This document shows, piece by piece, positions 9,010 through 18,054 of a DNA stretch of 64,000 nt. How positions within the stretch are numbered: the first letter of the stretch is position 1; the number at the start of each line of letters is the position of its first letter. The notes beneath the pieces were generated by a model. That model was not told where the DNA came from, made no database searches, and saw only the letters and a list, made by a program, of their open reading frames with translations. This DNA is from JAFMPW01 sp041743085. Its GTDB lineage: Bacteria; Bacteroidota; Bacteroidia; Flavobacteriales; Flavobacteriaceae. The position numbers and the translations under genes were made by a program. The DNA lies in assembly GCA_041743085.1 (NCBI GenBank), contig JBGTNL010000092.1, forward strand, positions 1 to 64,000. The letters run 5' to 3'.

Positions 9010-10098
9010 TCACACCTTTACGGTGCAATTCTGGGCGGCCGATTTATAAATTGCCTCCACTACCCGGATATCGCGCAGTCCTTCTTCTCCTGGGACGAGC
9101 AATTCCGTATTATTGATAATGGCCGCGGCATCCTCATCCATCTGTTTTGCCTGTTGACTGGCTATTGGAAAATTTATTTCCGTACCATCAGACATACTGC
9201 CCTTATTACCACTATATGCGGAATGCGGTTCCATTTTAAGCCACCCTTTTTCATAGTTCACCTGCAGGTAATTCATTTGTATCCCAAAACTGGTGTGGCA
9301 GGCCGCAAGTGCCCCACTGGGGAATTCTAACTGAAACATCATGGTTTCTTCCACTTCATGGTAGACTTCGGGCCTTGTAGTGGAGGACTGGGCCGTCACG
9401 GCAATGGGTTCTTCACCGGTAGCCAGCCGTGCGCCCTGCAGCGCATATACGCCCATATCTCCCATAACACCCCCGCCCAGGCTCTTATTTTGCTTCCAAT
9501 GATCTGTTCTTCCGTCAAAATAGCCGGCAGCAGAGGTGATCATCTTAACCTTGCCAAATGGTTGTTCCCTTGCAACTTTCATATAGGCCTGAATGTTGGG
9601 ATCGTGCTGGCAACGATATCCTATGGCCAGTTTTACATTGTTATCCTTACAGGCTTTGAGCATTGCCTCGCATTCCGCTACTGAAGGGGCCATCGGCTTT
9701 TCACACCAAACGTGTTTTCCGGTTTTGGCTGCCCGTATCGTATATTCGGCATGCATGGATGGAGGGAGAACTACATAGATGACATCAATATCCGGATTAT
9801 CAGCTATGGTATCGAAATTCCGATAATTATAAACATTCTTATCCGCAATGCCGTACTGTTGCTGCCACTTTGGTATCTTTTCCGGGCTACCGGTTACGAT
9901 ACCACGGAGTTCGCAGTTTTTAGTCAATTGCAGGGTAGGCGCCAGCAGATCCGTGCTGTAATAGCCCAACCCGACCAGGGCAATTCCTAATTTACCATTT
10001 TGCGGCTTTGAGGCCGATACCAGGATATGGGGTGCAAATACGGCCGAGGCAACCATAATACCTGTTTTTTGAATAAATACACGTCGTTGTTTTCCCAT
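9010..10098 (-). CDS. Gfo/Idh/MocA family oxidoreductase, probable Tat substrate
   Basis: About 362 residues. The N-terminus has a twin-arginine-like signal (RRVFIQKTG followed by a hydrophobic stretch), then a Rossmann NAD(P) site (ALVGLGYYS, 40-48) and the family motif Glu133-Lys134-Pro135 in WCEKPMAPS. GYRCQHDP and GGGVMGDMGVYALQGAR are typical of the glucose-fructose-oxidoreductase-like branch. It probably oxidises or reduces a sugar or sugar derivative in the periplasm, perhaps with a tightly bound cofactor. No sugar-pathway genes adjoin it, so the substrate is open. Confidence 0.87.
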   Translation of the reverse strand: MGKQRRVFIQKTGIMVASAVFAPHILVSASKPQNGKLGIALVGLGYYSTDLLAPTLQLTKNCELRGIVTGSPEKIPKWQQQYGIADKNVYNYRNFDTIADNPDIDVIYVVLPPSMHAEYTIRAAKTGKHVWCEKPMAPSVAECEAMLKACKDNNVKLAIGYRCQHDPNIQAYMKVAREQPFGKVKMITSAAGYFDGRTDHWKQNKSLGGGVMGDMGVYALQGARLATGEEPIAVTAQSSTTRPEVYHEVEETMMFQLEFPSGALAACHTSFGIQMNYLQVNYEKGWLKMEPHSAYSGNKGSMSDGTEINFPIASQQAKQMDEDAAAIINNTELLVPGEEGLRDIRVVEAIYKSAAQNCTVKV

Positions 10099-10463
10099 GA
10101 CTTTACATTATGGGGATAAATTACAACAAGAAAGCCAATAAATCAACGATCGAAAAAGTCTTGTAGGTGGTCCGGCAGCAAGTTCATCGCTAATACCTGT
10201 ACTCTTCCAACATTGTCTCCGAGGGCTATGAGGCTTTTCGCCGTATATATGGCTAAAGTTGTCAAGATACTTTGCGCTCCGTATTGGGAAATACATTTTT
10301 CTTTTTACATATCGCAAATATGAATAGTATGGGAAATAGATGGTACAACATACGGGTGTTTTTTGTTTTCGGTAGCGTTATTTTCCATTTTTTCCGAAAT
10401 TTTCATCTCAACTTGAGGTTTTCGTAGGCGAACATATTCCACAATTAATCAGAGGCTACTTCT
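10099..10463. other. Intergenic region without recognised gene
   Basis: Separates two minus-strand genes. It contains an open frame at 10108-10317 with no coding character and AT-rich runs near 10300 and 10380. No hairpin terminator, promoter box or repeat could be identified with confidence. Confidence 0.5.
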
Positions 10464-13400
10464 TTAACTCTGTTTTTCTAATGTCTCCAGAGCTTTACGG
10501 ATTAAATCGGCATTGCCGTGCAATAAATCGTTTCTGGTAATCTTATGGACGATATCCGGAACTATTCCCAAATCTTCTATTGGCTCACCGTTCCTGCGTA
10601 AAATACGCCGTACCGCAAAGTTAAAATTTGCTGCCTTTGGCAATTTTGATAAAGCATTGTAGTCCATCTTTACTTCATCAAGGAGCCTTCTCAAAGTTTC
10701 ATGGTTCCAAACATTGGCTCCCCCCGCTCCTGTATTTCCATGTGTTCCAATAACCTTTCCCAAATGATGGTCCTGAAATCCTGCAGCGAACATGTCGGCG
10801 GCGCTATAGCAGAGGGCATCGGTTATTAAGAGTATTGGTTTTTTATACCCTTTTTGAAAATCTTTTTTGTTTTTTAGTTTGGTTATTGGGTACCCGGAAG
10901 AGTAATAATCCCCCGTCCGTTTGGACAAACCAATGGACCTGGCCCAGTTTGAAAGATCTACTATTTTATTCTTGGCATCAAATTTCTCACACAGCCCGAG
11001 GGTTAGTTCCGAATTTATAAACTGCGCCTTATGAAATTCAACTTTTCGTCCAACAAGGTGTGCCAACAGAAATTCGCTGGCTGTAATTAACCCGCCTCCG
11101 TTTCCACGGATATCGAGGATAAGAGCGCTAATCTCTTTTTCTTCCAACTGTTGGTACACTTCAATAAAATCGGCTATAAATTTTTCGGCGCTCGGTACTG
11201 CAAAACTGAAAATCCTTATGTATCCGGCTTTAAAACCGCTTCCCTCCTTTTTTACTACCTGCCCCCTCATGGATTTTCGGTAGTGTGTGGGCCGTATCCA
11301 AGTACTGCTCTTTTTTACCTTACCCTTTTTGGAGATGTCGCTATACAAGTTGGCCTTCATTTGGTTTACGGATAAGGTATCATAGTCAAATCCGTAAGCG
11401 ACCATTGTAGCGTTAAATTCTTCGTTGGGATCCTCAAAGTCAGGGGGGTAATGAGATACCAGCCATTGCAAATCTATAGTCTGATGAAGTCCTGTTTCCG
11501 GGTCAATACAACCCAAGGTCACTTTATGCTCATCGGGCGGCGTGGAAGTGGTTAGCGATCGTATGGTAAGCGTATCCAATCCCCTGGCCATCCTGGCTTC
11601 CTTATTGCTTCCCGACTGATTTACCGAGTTGAGTTCTATGGCCCTGCGTATGGGTATATTGTTCCAATGCAATACTTCCAAACCTTCTTTAATTTTTGAT
11701 CCCTCTTTCAGAATACCTTTGAACAAGGTAGTTATGATATACTTTGGTTCCTTATCTTCCGTGGTGGTGTAAAATTCTTCCACCAGAAAGGGAAGAAAGG
11801 CAAATCTGTTTTTATAGGGATACGGTAAGATGTACCTGGTATGAAGGTCTCTCAGAGAACTGAAAATATCTAACAATTCCTTGTGGAAATTGCGGTCATC
11901 ACAGTAATCTTCATTATTGGAAACATTATATTTGATATTGCGGATCATAAGGTTAATTCGTTCCACCGGATTAATCGCATACATCGATCTCTTTAGAATT
12001 TTATGCACATAGACCTCTTCGAGAATAACCTTAGCCTGATTTAGAATGCATAACTTTTCGTCTGTGGACAAATTACTGGAGGATTTCAAAAATGTTTCCA
12101 GGGTCATTAGCCCGTTAAAATCTTCCCTCCTGGAACTGCCTATTTCGTACACACTGCTATCCAATGAAAGGGCAGGCCGGCCATAAAACCCGGGTAATTG
12201 CTTTCTGAGGTAATCCGGTAAAGGATGATGCGCCATTCTTTGAAAATGCTCGTCGTCTTCAATCACCGTCAATTTATCCAGGGGTAAGGGTTCGGCGACT
12301 TCACTAAATGGTATCGATGCCCCCCACACCAGATTCCCTTCGTCTAGCTCGTTGCCATCAACATCTACATGATATTCGGGCACCAGGAACCAGTCCATCT
12401 GAAAAGGATTGTCCGAGGCAGATAACAGTCCGTCTCCAAGCGCATTTTCCAGTTCTATGGCCAATTCGTCCAGGTGCTGCAGACCATTCGCTATGGTATT
12501 TGCGGCATCCTTTAAAGGAATTGGCGGAAGTACGTCCGTGGCATGAGACTCCTTTAAATACAGATACCTGCTAGAGTTCTCCATTTTGAATTTTTCGATA
12601 TGTGATGTTTCAAAACCAAATTTCTTAATGATCCGGTTTTGGCCACACCGGGGTACCCCATTGATAAATATTCCTATGAGGTTTTTTTCAGTGGCTTCTA
12701 TCAGCTTCATATAAGGGTCACCTTTGTAGCCATTGACGATAAGCATATCTGCTTTCATTCCTACTTGCAATGATCCCAGGGCCTGTTCCCATCCCAGTAT
12801 TTTTGCAGGATTGGATGTAACCATCCGCACCAGTTCTTCATTTGTAAAAAGTGCCGGATCATCGTGATCCTTGCTTACCAGATAGGCCACCTTTAATTCT
12901 TCCAGCAGGTTCTTACTGCCGCTGGGAGACCAATCCGAACCCAATGCAATAGTGATGTTATTTTCTTTGGCGGCCGGCATATCTGCAGTAGCGCCATACA
13001 ATACAAGATTGCTCATCGGGGACCAGGTCATGGATCCTCCCATAGTTCCAAAAACCTCAAAATCCTCGCGTTTTAAACCGGCACAATGTATCCCGTTTAG
13101 CCTGTTGGTAATGGCCCAGTTATCTGCATCTATTTGTAAATTGGAGAAAAAAGACCGCGCTTTATCGTCTATACCTTCCGCTAAATGCAAGAGTCTTGTT
13201 TTGTCTGTTGATAAGGAATCACTGAAAGCCCGGGCCTGCCCCGGTCCCACATCCGCTATGCGGGTCAGGGCTTCCGGTAAAATGGCTTCATTGGTTTCTT
13301 CCACATTCCGGATCACACCGTGAAACACCTTTTTGGTAAGGCTCGAATTGGCCAGGGTAATTCCCTGTGATGTTGTCACCCCACCCACCAGGGATTTGCA

Positions 13401-13793
13401 TTCCACGTAACGGACAATGGCTTCCGGAAATCCCGGGGTTTTTCCCAGCGTTTGCATGGGCCCGGTCACATTTATCCTGTAGCCCTTTACACTTTTCCAC
13501 TGTCCGTGATTGGTATATTGCTTATCCGCTACCCAATAGGGAAGAATATTATATGGCAAGTGATTGTGTAGTTCTATCATTCCGGGGTAGATGGTCCCCC
13601 CTGATTTTATCACGTCTTCCCGATTGAATCCGGTTGGATACCCGCTGCCGGTCGTACGTATATCAACGATAATACCGTTTTCTATGAACAATCTGCCCCG
13701 GTTGATCACCAGGCCATCCTTATCCATAGTAACGATCCTCCCCTCGAGGGCATACTTTAAATTGAAATGCGAATGAATGGGCTGCTCAGGCAT
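10464..13793 (-). CDS. Amidohydrolase fused to S41 (tail-specific protease-like) domain
   Basis: About 1109 residues. The N-terminal about 390 residues are an ATZ/TRZ-type amidohydrolase with all metal ligands visible: HxH at His76/His78 (ELHNHL), the HLAEG motif, the IHCAGL histidine and the aspartate of GSDWSPSG. These enzymes deaminate or dechlorinate heterocycles such as guanine, cytosine or triazines. A linker of about 200 residues follows, then a C-terminal S41 peptidase module: LRDLHTRYILP, LDIRGNGGG and the nucleophile Ser997 in CYSAADMFAAG. There is no signal peptide, so both activities would be cytoplasmic, unusual for S41 enzymes. The gene starts 3 bp after the UDG-fold gene ends. 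Both domains look catalytically intact; the joint function is unknown. Confidence 0.85.
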   Translation of the reverse strand: MPEQPIHSHFNLKYALEGRIVTMDKDGLVINRGRLFIENGIIVDIRTTGSGYPTGFNREDVIKSGGTIYPGMIELHNHLPYNILPYWVADKQYTNHGQWKSVKGYRINVTGPMQTLGKTPGFPEAIVRYVECKSLVGGVTTSQGITLANSSLTKKVFHGVIRNVEETNEAILPEALTRIADVGPGQARAFSDSLSTDKTRLLHLAEGIDDKARSFFSNLQIDADNWAITNRLNGIHCAGLKREDFEVFGTMGGSMTWSPMSNLVLYGATADMPAAKENNITIALGSDWSPSGSKNLLEELKVAYLVSKDHDDPALFTNEELVRMVTSNPAKILGWEQALGSLQVGMKADMLIVNGYKGDPYMKLIEATEKNLIGIFINGVPRCGQNRIIKKFGFETSHIEKFKMENSSRYLYLKESHATDVLPPIPLKDAANTIANGLQHLDELAIELENALGDGLLSASDNPFQMDWFLVPEYHVDVDGNELDEGNLVWGASIPFSEVAEPLPLDKLTVIEDDEHFQRMAHHPLPDYLRKQLPGFYGRPALSLDSSVYEIGSSRREDFNGLMTLETFLKSSSNLSTDEKLCILNQAKVILEEVYVHKILKRSMYAINPVERINLMIRNIKYNVSNNEDYCDDRNFHKELLDIFSSLRDLHTRYILPYPYKNRFAFLPFLVEEFYTTTEDKEPKYIITTLFKGILKEGSKIKEGLEVLHWNNIPIRRAIELNSVNQSGSNKEARMARGLDTLTIRSLTTSTPPDEHKVTLGCIDPETGLHQTIDLQWLVSHYPPDFEDPNEEFNATMVAYGFDYDTLSVNQMKANLYSDISKKGKVKKSSTWIRPTHYRKSMRGQVVKKEGSGFKAGYIRIFSFAVPSAEKFIADFIEVYQQLEEKEISALILDIRGNGGGLITASEFLLAHLVGRKVEFHKAQFINSELTLGLCEKFDAKNKIVDLSNWARSIGLSKRTGDYYSSGYPITKLKNKKDFQKGYKKPILLITDALCYSAADMFAAGFQDHHLGKVIGTHGNTGAGGANVWNHETLRRLLDEVKMDYNALSKLPKAANFNFAVRRILRRNGEPIEDLGIVPDIVHKITRNDLLHGNADLIRKALETLEKQS

Positions 13794-13796
13794 AAT

Positions 13797-14753
13797 TCAG
13801 GGAGATTGCCATATTATATTTTTTACTCTGTCCTCGGGATCTCTCCGGCTTCTTGTTCCATCTGTACCGTGCCATGACGGAAGGGCATAGGGGAGATCAT
13901 ATCGCGGAATATCAATAAGATGAATAGTTTTGTTCCAGGTTCCGCTATAGGGAGTGAGATCTACCAAGGCAGGATCGTCCGGCTCAATAAAGGCAGCAAT
14001 ACCGGCCAGTTGATCGTTCCAACTCGGGTGTGTAATATTTTCCGGTGCCGTGGGATGTACCAGATGAAAAACCCGGATATTTTTCGGATTCGCCCAATTT
14101 TCCACGGCGTGCTTTGCGCCGGCACCAAACGTAAGGACGGCCTGAATTGGATTTCTTTCAATAATGGTGTCTATTATGTCTTCCCTAAAGCTTTTTAGAG
14201 GCTGTTCCAGGGATATGGTCCTCATTTCATTATCAAATTGACCCAGAATGCTGTAGGCAAACGTGTTGATGATGGTATAGGAACGGGTTAGCCCTATTTT
14301 ACTGAGAAACTTTTGTAGTCTTTGTCCTGCCGACCCAACAAATGCCCTTCTTGCGATGGCTTCATCGGTTGAAGGGTCCTGGCCAATGACCAATACTCTT
14401 GCCGTATCGTCTAATCTGCCGCGATATAGGACTCCCCCAAAAGCGGTCCTGAACCTTTGGGAAGGATGGTTTATAAAATAATCGTCGGATAAACCCGAAA
14501 ATTTATTGGCCCAGAAAGGCGGCGGCCCACCGTCATAAGTGGCGGCAAGTGCAGCCCTTTGGATCATCTGCGCGGCCTGGAAGAAAGTATTACTTCCCAT
14601 TTCTTCAATGGAATTGATTCCAAAAGCCTGTTTAAGTAGTAAAGCATCGTTCTCTGAGACCCCTTTAAGACTGGCAATAGATAATTTACATAGTTCTTCG
14701 AAAGATTTTTTGGAATGGTGCTTATCCATCAATTTTTCCAGTGCAAATGCCAT
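13797..14753 (-). CDS. Uracil-DNA glycosylase superfamily protein
   Basis: About 318 residues. The core has the UDG-fold active-site motifs: VLVIGQDPSTDE (motif 1, residues 121-131), the following GSAGQRLQKFLSKIGL, NTFAYSI, and HPTAPENITHP (motif 2, His233). The GQDPS loop resembles families 4/5 more than family 1. Residues 15-60 look like a helix-hairpin-helix segment (LKGVSENDALLLKQAFG). A C-terminal extension of about 60 residues is not recognised. The stop is 3 bp before the amidohydrolase-S41 start, so the two should be translated together. DNA base excision is the family role; the target base is unknown. Confidence 0.82.
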   Translation of the reverse strand: MAFALEKLMDKHHSKKSFEELCKLSIASLKGVSENDALLLKQAFGINSIEEMGSNTFFQAAQMIQRAALAATYDGGPPPFWANKFSGLSDDYFINHPSQRFRTAFGGVLYRGRLDDTARVLVIGQDPSTDEAIARRAFVGSAGQRLQKFLSKIGLTRSYTIINTFAYSILGQFDNEMRTISLEQPLKSFREDIIDTIIERNPIQAVLTFGAGAKHAVENWANPKNIRVFHLVHPTAPENITHPSWNDQLAGIAAFIEPDDPALVDLTPYSGTWNKTIHLIDIPRYDLPYALPSWHGTDGTRSRRDPEDRVKNIIWQSP

Positions 14754-15075
14754 ATTACCGGGATTTAAGAGGTACGTGTTTCATTCTCATCTTTGGGAAT
14801 GGCTAAGAATAATAAGAATAACATGTATTCTAATGTAGCCCTATTTTAAAAATGGGAGCAAAACTTTTGTGTAGGTGGTAAGAAAAGTTGTATAATCGGT
14901 ACGGAATGGCGTGATCCATATGCAGAAGGATAGAAGTATGAAGGTAAGTGAAGGCATTTATTGTGAATGGTGGATCGGATAGCCTTTTCCGAGTGTTCAT
15001 AATCCCGTTAAAAACTATTTTTCTGGCCAGGGAGGTCAGCACCCTAAATCCCTATCTTTATCAAAACTTCCAGCG
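14754..15075. other. Divergent intergenic region
   Basis: Lies between the UDG-fold operon (minus) and the 135-residue gene (plus). A TATCTTTA at 15053-15060 resembles a -7 box, with one mismatch, 16 bp before the plus-strand ATG. No repeat or terminator was seen and the open frame at 14830-15042 looks spurious. Confidence 0.4.
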
Positions 15076-15483
15076 ATGAACCAAAGGTCTGCAGATCTCC
15101 TGCGCTTCCGTCCGGAAATCCCAAATGCTAAAATTACCCCGGAAATAAGCCGTGATGAAAGGTTCCAGAACGCAATTCTGCGTCCTGTAATTAAATTTCA
15201 AAATGAATTGTTGATAGCTGCCCTCAGAAATCACATTTCCAAACACAAGGGCGGTTTTTATGAACTATCTACATTGAAACGACTTGAATATATAGAAAAT
15301 GCCATTCAGAGAGATGTCAAATTCAGAAATGCGCTTAAGGGGATGATCATCGGGCAATTTACGGTTGAAGAATATGAAATTTATATCAAAAATTCTTCTG
15401 CTTTGAACAAACGCATGATGAACCTGGTTACGGAGCGACTTAAAGATCAGGTGCTGTTATTTGAGATTGAGGTGTTTGTCTGA
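15076..15483 (+). CDS. Conserved hypothetical protein
   Basis: About 135 residues, helical, charged, with no signal peptide or membrane segment. The internal phrases RDERFQNAILRPVIKFQNEL and RDVKFRNALKGMIIGQFT look like two related helical pairs, suggesting an internal repeat. From memory, similar short proteins are widespread in flavobacteria and are sometimes labelled glyoxalase without good reason; no glyoxalase metal site is visible here. It stands alone between two minus-strand genes. Function not recognised. Confidence 0.7.
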   Translation: MNQRSADLLRFRPEIPNAKITPEISRDERFQNAILRPVIKFQNELLIAALRNHISKHKGGFYELSTLKRLEYIENAIQRDVKFRNALKGMIIGQFTVEEYEIYIKNSSALNKRMMNLVTERLKDQVLLFEIEVFV

Positions 15484-15609
15484 GGGTGTCCTCCAGATGG
15501 TTGAGTCACCCGAAGAACCAATGTATCAAAAACGCCATAATGATTTTCTTATACCTTACTCCAATACATTTTTCTTCCTCGGATGTTAAAAACGAAGCAA
15601 AATTCTACT

Positions 15610-16290
15610 TTAGTCAATAAGGGGTTCTCCATTACTATTAGTGGTCAGGATCTCACTCATCAGATCAAAATACGGCCTTATAGCTTTAAAGGAACTATTT
15701 AACCGTTCCATAAAATTAGGGTACAGCACCTCCTTATCAGAAAAATTTCTGACAAAAATGAATTGTTTCTTTTTAATCAGGTCTATGGCCGGATGGGCTT
15801 TATCAAAGCCCTTGGGGGCTGTTTTTACCTCTTCGCCCTTAAGCTCCCCCCATATTTTTTTTAACGAAGGGTTATTAATTACAGTTCTGTATTCGGAGGC
15901 ATCCTGCTCAAATTCTTTGCGTATGCGCAGCAAGTCTCTTTTTTCGGGACCCCAAAAGCCGGTTGCCACAAAAGTTTCTCCGGGTTTAACACGCAAGTAA
16001 TAACCGCCACGTAGCCTCGCCCCTGCCCTGGAAAAGGATCCTGCAAAATGACATTGGTAAGGAGTTTTATCTTTTGAAAAACGCACATCCCTGTAAATGC
16101 GGAACATTTTCAGTTTTTCAATGGTATCGTGGGAATTCATGCGCTCCATTAAAGTCTTGTAAAAACCCTTAACTTGAGTCTCTAAAATCTTAAATTCCCT
16201 CTTGTGATCCGCAAACCACTCCCGGTTGTTGTTGTTTTTCAAACGTTCCAAAAATTGAAGCACTTCCTTACTGATAACCGTATTTGCCAT
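15610..16290 (-). CDS. DUF2461 domain-containing protein
   Basis: About 226 residues with the hallmark phrases of this family: NNNREWFADHKREF near the N-terminus, FRIYRDVRFSKDKTPYQCHF in the middle, and GGYYLRVKPGETFVATGFW. The family is common in bacteria and fungi and its biochemical role is not established. It is divergent from cysE, with 95 bp between the starts. ATG 16290 gives the family's normal N-terminus. Confidence 0.88.
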   Translation of the reverse strand: MANTVISKEVLQFLERLKNNNNREWFADHKREFKILETQVKGFYKTLMERMNSHDTIEKLKMFRIYRDVRFSKDKTPYQCHFAGSFSRAGARLRGGYYLRVKPGETFVATGFWGPEKRDLLRIRKEFEQDASEYRTVINNPSLKKIWGELKGEEVKTAPKGFDKAHPAIDLIKKKQFIFVRNFSDKEVLYPNFMERLNSSFKAIRPYFDLMSEILTTNSNGEPLID

Positions 16291-16359
16291 TTTTAATAAT
16301 AAGAAAAAAATTTAAGCTAAAGTTAACCTTTTTAACCGATAGGCTTTGTAATTATTGGT

Positions 16360-16367
16360 TAATTTTG
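16360..16367 (+). promoter_or_regulatory. Candidate -7 box for cysE-cysM
   Basis: TAATTTTG fits TAnnTTTG exactly. The predicted transcript start near 16372 gives a leader of about 14 bases to the cysE ATG at 16386. A -33 TTG at the usual spacing was not found. Confidence 0.4.
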
Positions 16368-16385
16368 AATACTAACGCCTTGTAT

Positions 16386-17180
16386 ATGGACAAGTCAGAG
16401 ATCATTGAAAAGATCAATGCCAACAAAAAACAACCAAATCTCAGATACCGGTTAAAGCAGCAAACGGAAGTATTTACAGATCTCCTTTTTCTCACATTGT
16501 TCGATATTGAGACCCCGGTTACCGAAAACCTCGACACCTTAGAATCACAGTTCGACTCCCTTGTCGATATGGCCTGTTGGGATGTTGATAAATCGTGCAG
16601 CAAAATCTGGGAGAGTTATCTTGCGTTGTTGCCCGGGGTATTGGAAAAGTTAAACCGTGATGCGGAAGCCATCTCCAATTGCGATCCCGCTTCTTTGTCC
16701 ATCGAGGAAGTTTACATGGCCTATCCCGGATTTTATGCCATTGCGATTTACCGACTGGCACATGAACTTTATAAAAAGGGATTTCCAATGGTGCCCAGGC
16801 TAATGACCGAATATGCCCATAGACAAACAGGAGTGGATATTAATCCAGGCGCTCAGATCGGGAACGCCTTCTTTATTGACCATGCAACCGGAGTGGTCAT
16901 CGGTGAAACGGCAGTAATTAAGGACAATGTTAAGATATACCAGGGTGTAACCCTGGGAGCACTTTATGTGGCCAAGCATCTGCAGGAAACCAAAAGGCAT
17001 CCTACCATTGAGGATAATGTAACCATTTATGCAAATGCCACTATTCTTGGAGGCAATACCATCATAGGCGAAAATTCGGTCATTGGAGGTAACGCGTGGC
17101 TCACTTCTTCCGTACCCCCCAATTCCACTGTTTTCCATACCCCCGAAATTAAAATTAAAACCCAATCGCATGCCTCATAG
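16386..17180 (+). CDS. cysE: Serine O-acetyltransferase
   Basis: About 264 residues. It acetylates L-serine with acetyl-CoA, the first step of cysteine synthesis. The C-terminal left-handed beta helix is recognisable by hexapeptide repeats from GVDINPGAQIGNAFFIDHATG through GVVIGETAVI, YQGVTLGA and NVTIYANATILGG. The catalytic Asp-His pair sits in DHATG. The N-terminal helical domain (residues 1-140) is typical of the longer bacterial form. The frame opens at 16284, but ATG 16386 lies just after a -7 promoter box. The 3' end overlaps the cysM start by 11 bp. Confidence 0.9.
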   Translation: MDKSEIIEKINANKKQPNLRYRLKQQTEVFTDLLFLTLFDIETPVTENLDTLESQFDSLVDMACWDVDKSCSKIWESYLALLPGVLEKLNRDAEAISNCDPASLSIEEVYMAYPGFYAIAIYRLAHELYKKGFPMVPRLMTEYAHRQTGVDINPGAQIGNAFFIDHATGVVIGETAVIKDNVKIYQGVTLGALYVAKHLQETKRHPTIEDNVTIYANATILGGNTIIGENSVIGGNAWLTSSVPPNSTVFHTPEIKIKTQSHAS

Positions 17181-18054
17181 TGTTTTGGAACTCATTGGGA
17201 ATACCCCTTTGATAGCGAGCAGAACGTTGAACAAAAATAAGAACGTTCGCTTGTTTTTTAAGCTCGAAGGACAGAACCCCGGGGGGAGTGTAAAGGACAG
17301 AGCTGCCTATAATATGATTAAAAACGGCCTGGAACGCGGAGATTTTGACAAAGATTCCCGTCTCATTGAGGCCACCAGCGGTAACACCGGCATAGCTCTT
17401 GCCATGATTGCCGGAATTTATAAGTTACAAATTGAACTAGTGATGCCCGAAAACGCTACAAAGGAACGGGTGCAGACCATGAAAGCCTATGGCGCAAAGG
17501 TTACCCTAACCCCGGCTGATGGTGGTATAGAAGGGGCCCGTGACTATGCGGAAGCGAAGGTGAGGGATCATGGATTTGTAATGCTGAATCAGTTTGCAAA
17601 TGATGACAACTGGAAAGCGCATTACCGCACTACAGGACCCGAAATATGGAGGGATACTGAGGGAAAGATTACGCATTTCGTTTCTGCAATGGGAACTACA
17701 GGCACCATTATGGGTACTTCCACCTTCCTGAAGCAAAAAGACAAAAAAATACAAATAGTTGGCGTGCAGCCCGTGGATGATGCCAGTATTCCGGGGATTC
17801 GAAAATGGCCGAAGGAATATCTTCCCAAAATATTTGATCCTGACAAAGTTGATCATATCATGGAAGTAAGCGAAACAGAGGCCACGGATATGGCCAAAAA
17901 ACTGGCAAAGGAAGAGGCCGTTTTTGGAGGAATGAGCAGTGGCGGAGCCGTTGCCGCGGCCTTACGCTTAGCCGAAACCCTGGATGAGGGGACAATTGTA
18001 TGCATCATCTGCGATCGGGGGGACCGCTATTTGTCATCCCCGCTATTCGACTGA
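17170..18054 (+). CDS. cysM: Cysteine synthase, CysM-type
   Basis: About 294 residues; PLP-dependent beta-replacement enzyme that makes cysteine from O-acetylserine and sulfide or thiosulfate. Seen: the lysine loop GQNPGGSVKDRAAYNMI, the substrate loop EATSGNTGIALAM, the PLP-phosphate loop GTTGTIMGTS and the C-terminal GGMSSGGAV. The PNPGGSVKDR-like loop and the VQPVDDASIPGIRKWP stretch fit CysM better than CysK. The 11-bp overlap with cysE makes the pair translationally coupled. The convergent hydrolase gene overlaps its 3' end by 28 bp. Confidence 0.88.
   Translation: MPHSVLELIGNTPLIASRTLNKNKNVRLFFKLEGQNPGGSVKDRAAYNMIKNGLERGDFDKDSRLIEATSGNTGIALAMIAGIYKLQIELVMPENATKERVQTMKAYGAKVTLTPADGGIEGARDYAEAKVRDHGFVMLNQFANDDNWKAHYRTTGPEIWRDTEGKITHFVSAMGTTGTIMGTSTFLKQKDKKIQIVGVQPVDDASIPGIRKWPKEYLPKIFDPDKVDHIMEVSETEATDMAKKLAKEEAVFGGMSSGGAVAAALRLAETLDEGTIVCIICDRGDRYLSSPLFD

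Noticed and set aside
10108..10317. 69-codon frame in the gap after the Gfo/Idh/MocA gene
   Set aside because: No motif, no helix or signal, and no support from context.
15061..15246. 61-codon minus-strand frame
   Set aside because: It is antisense to the better supported 135-residue gene and shows no motif.
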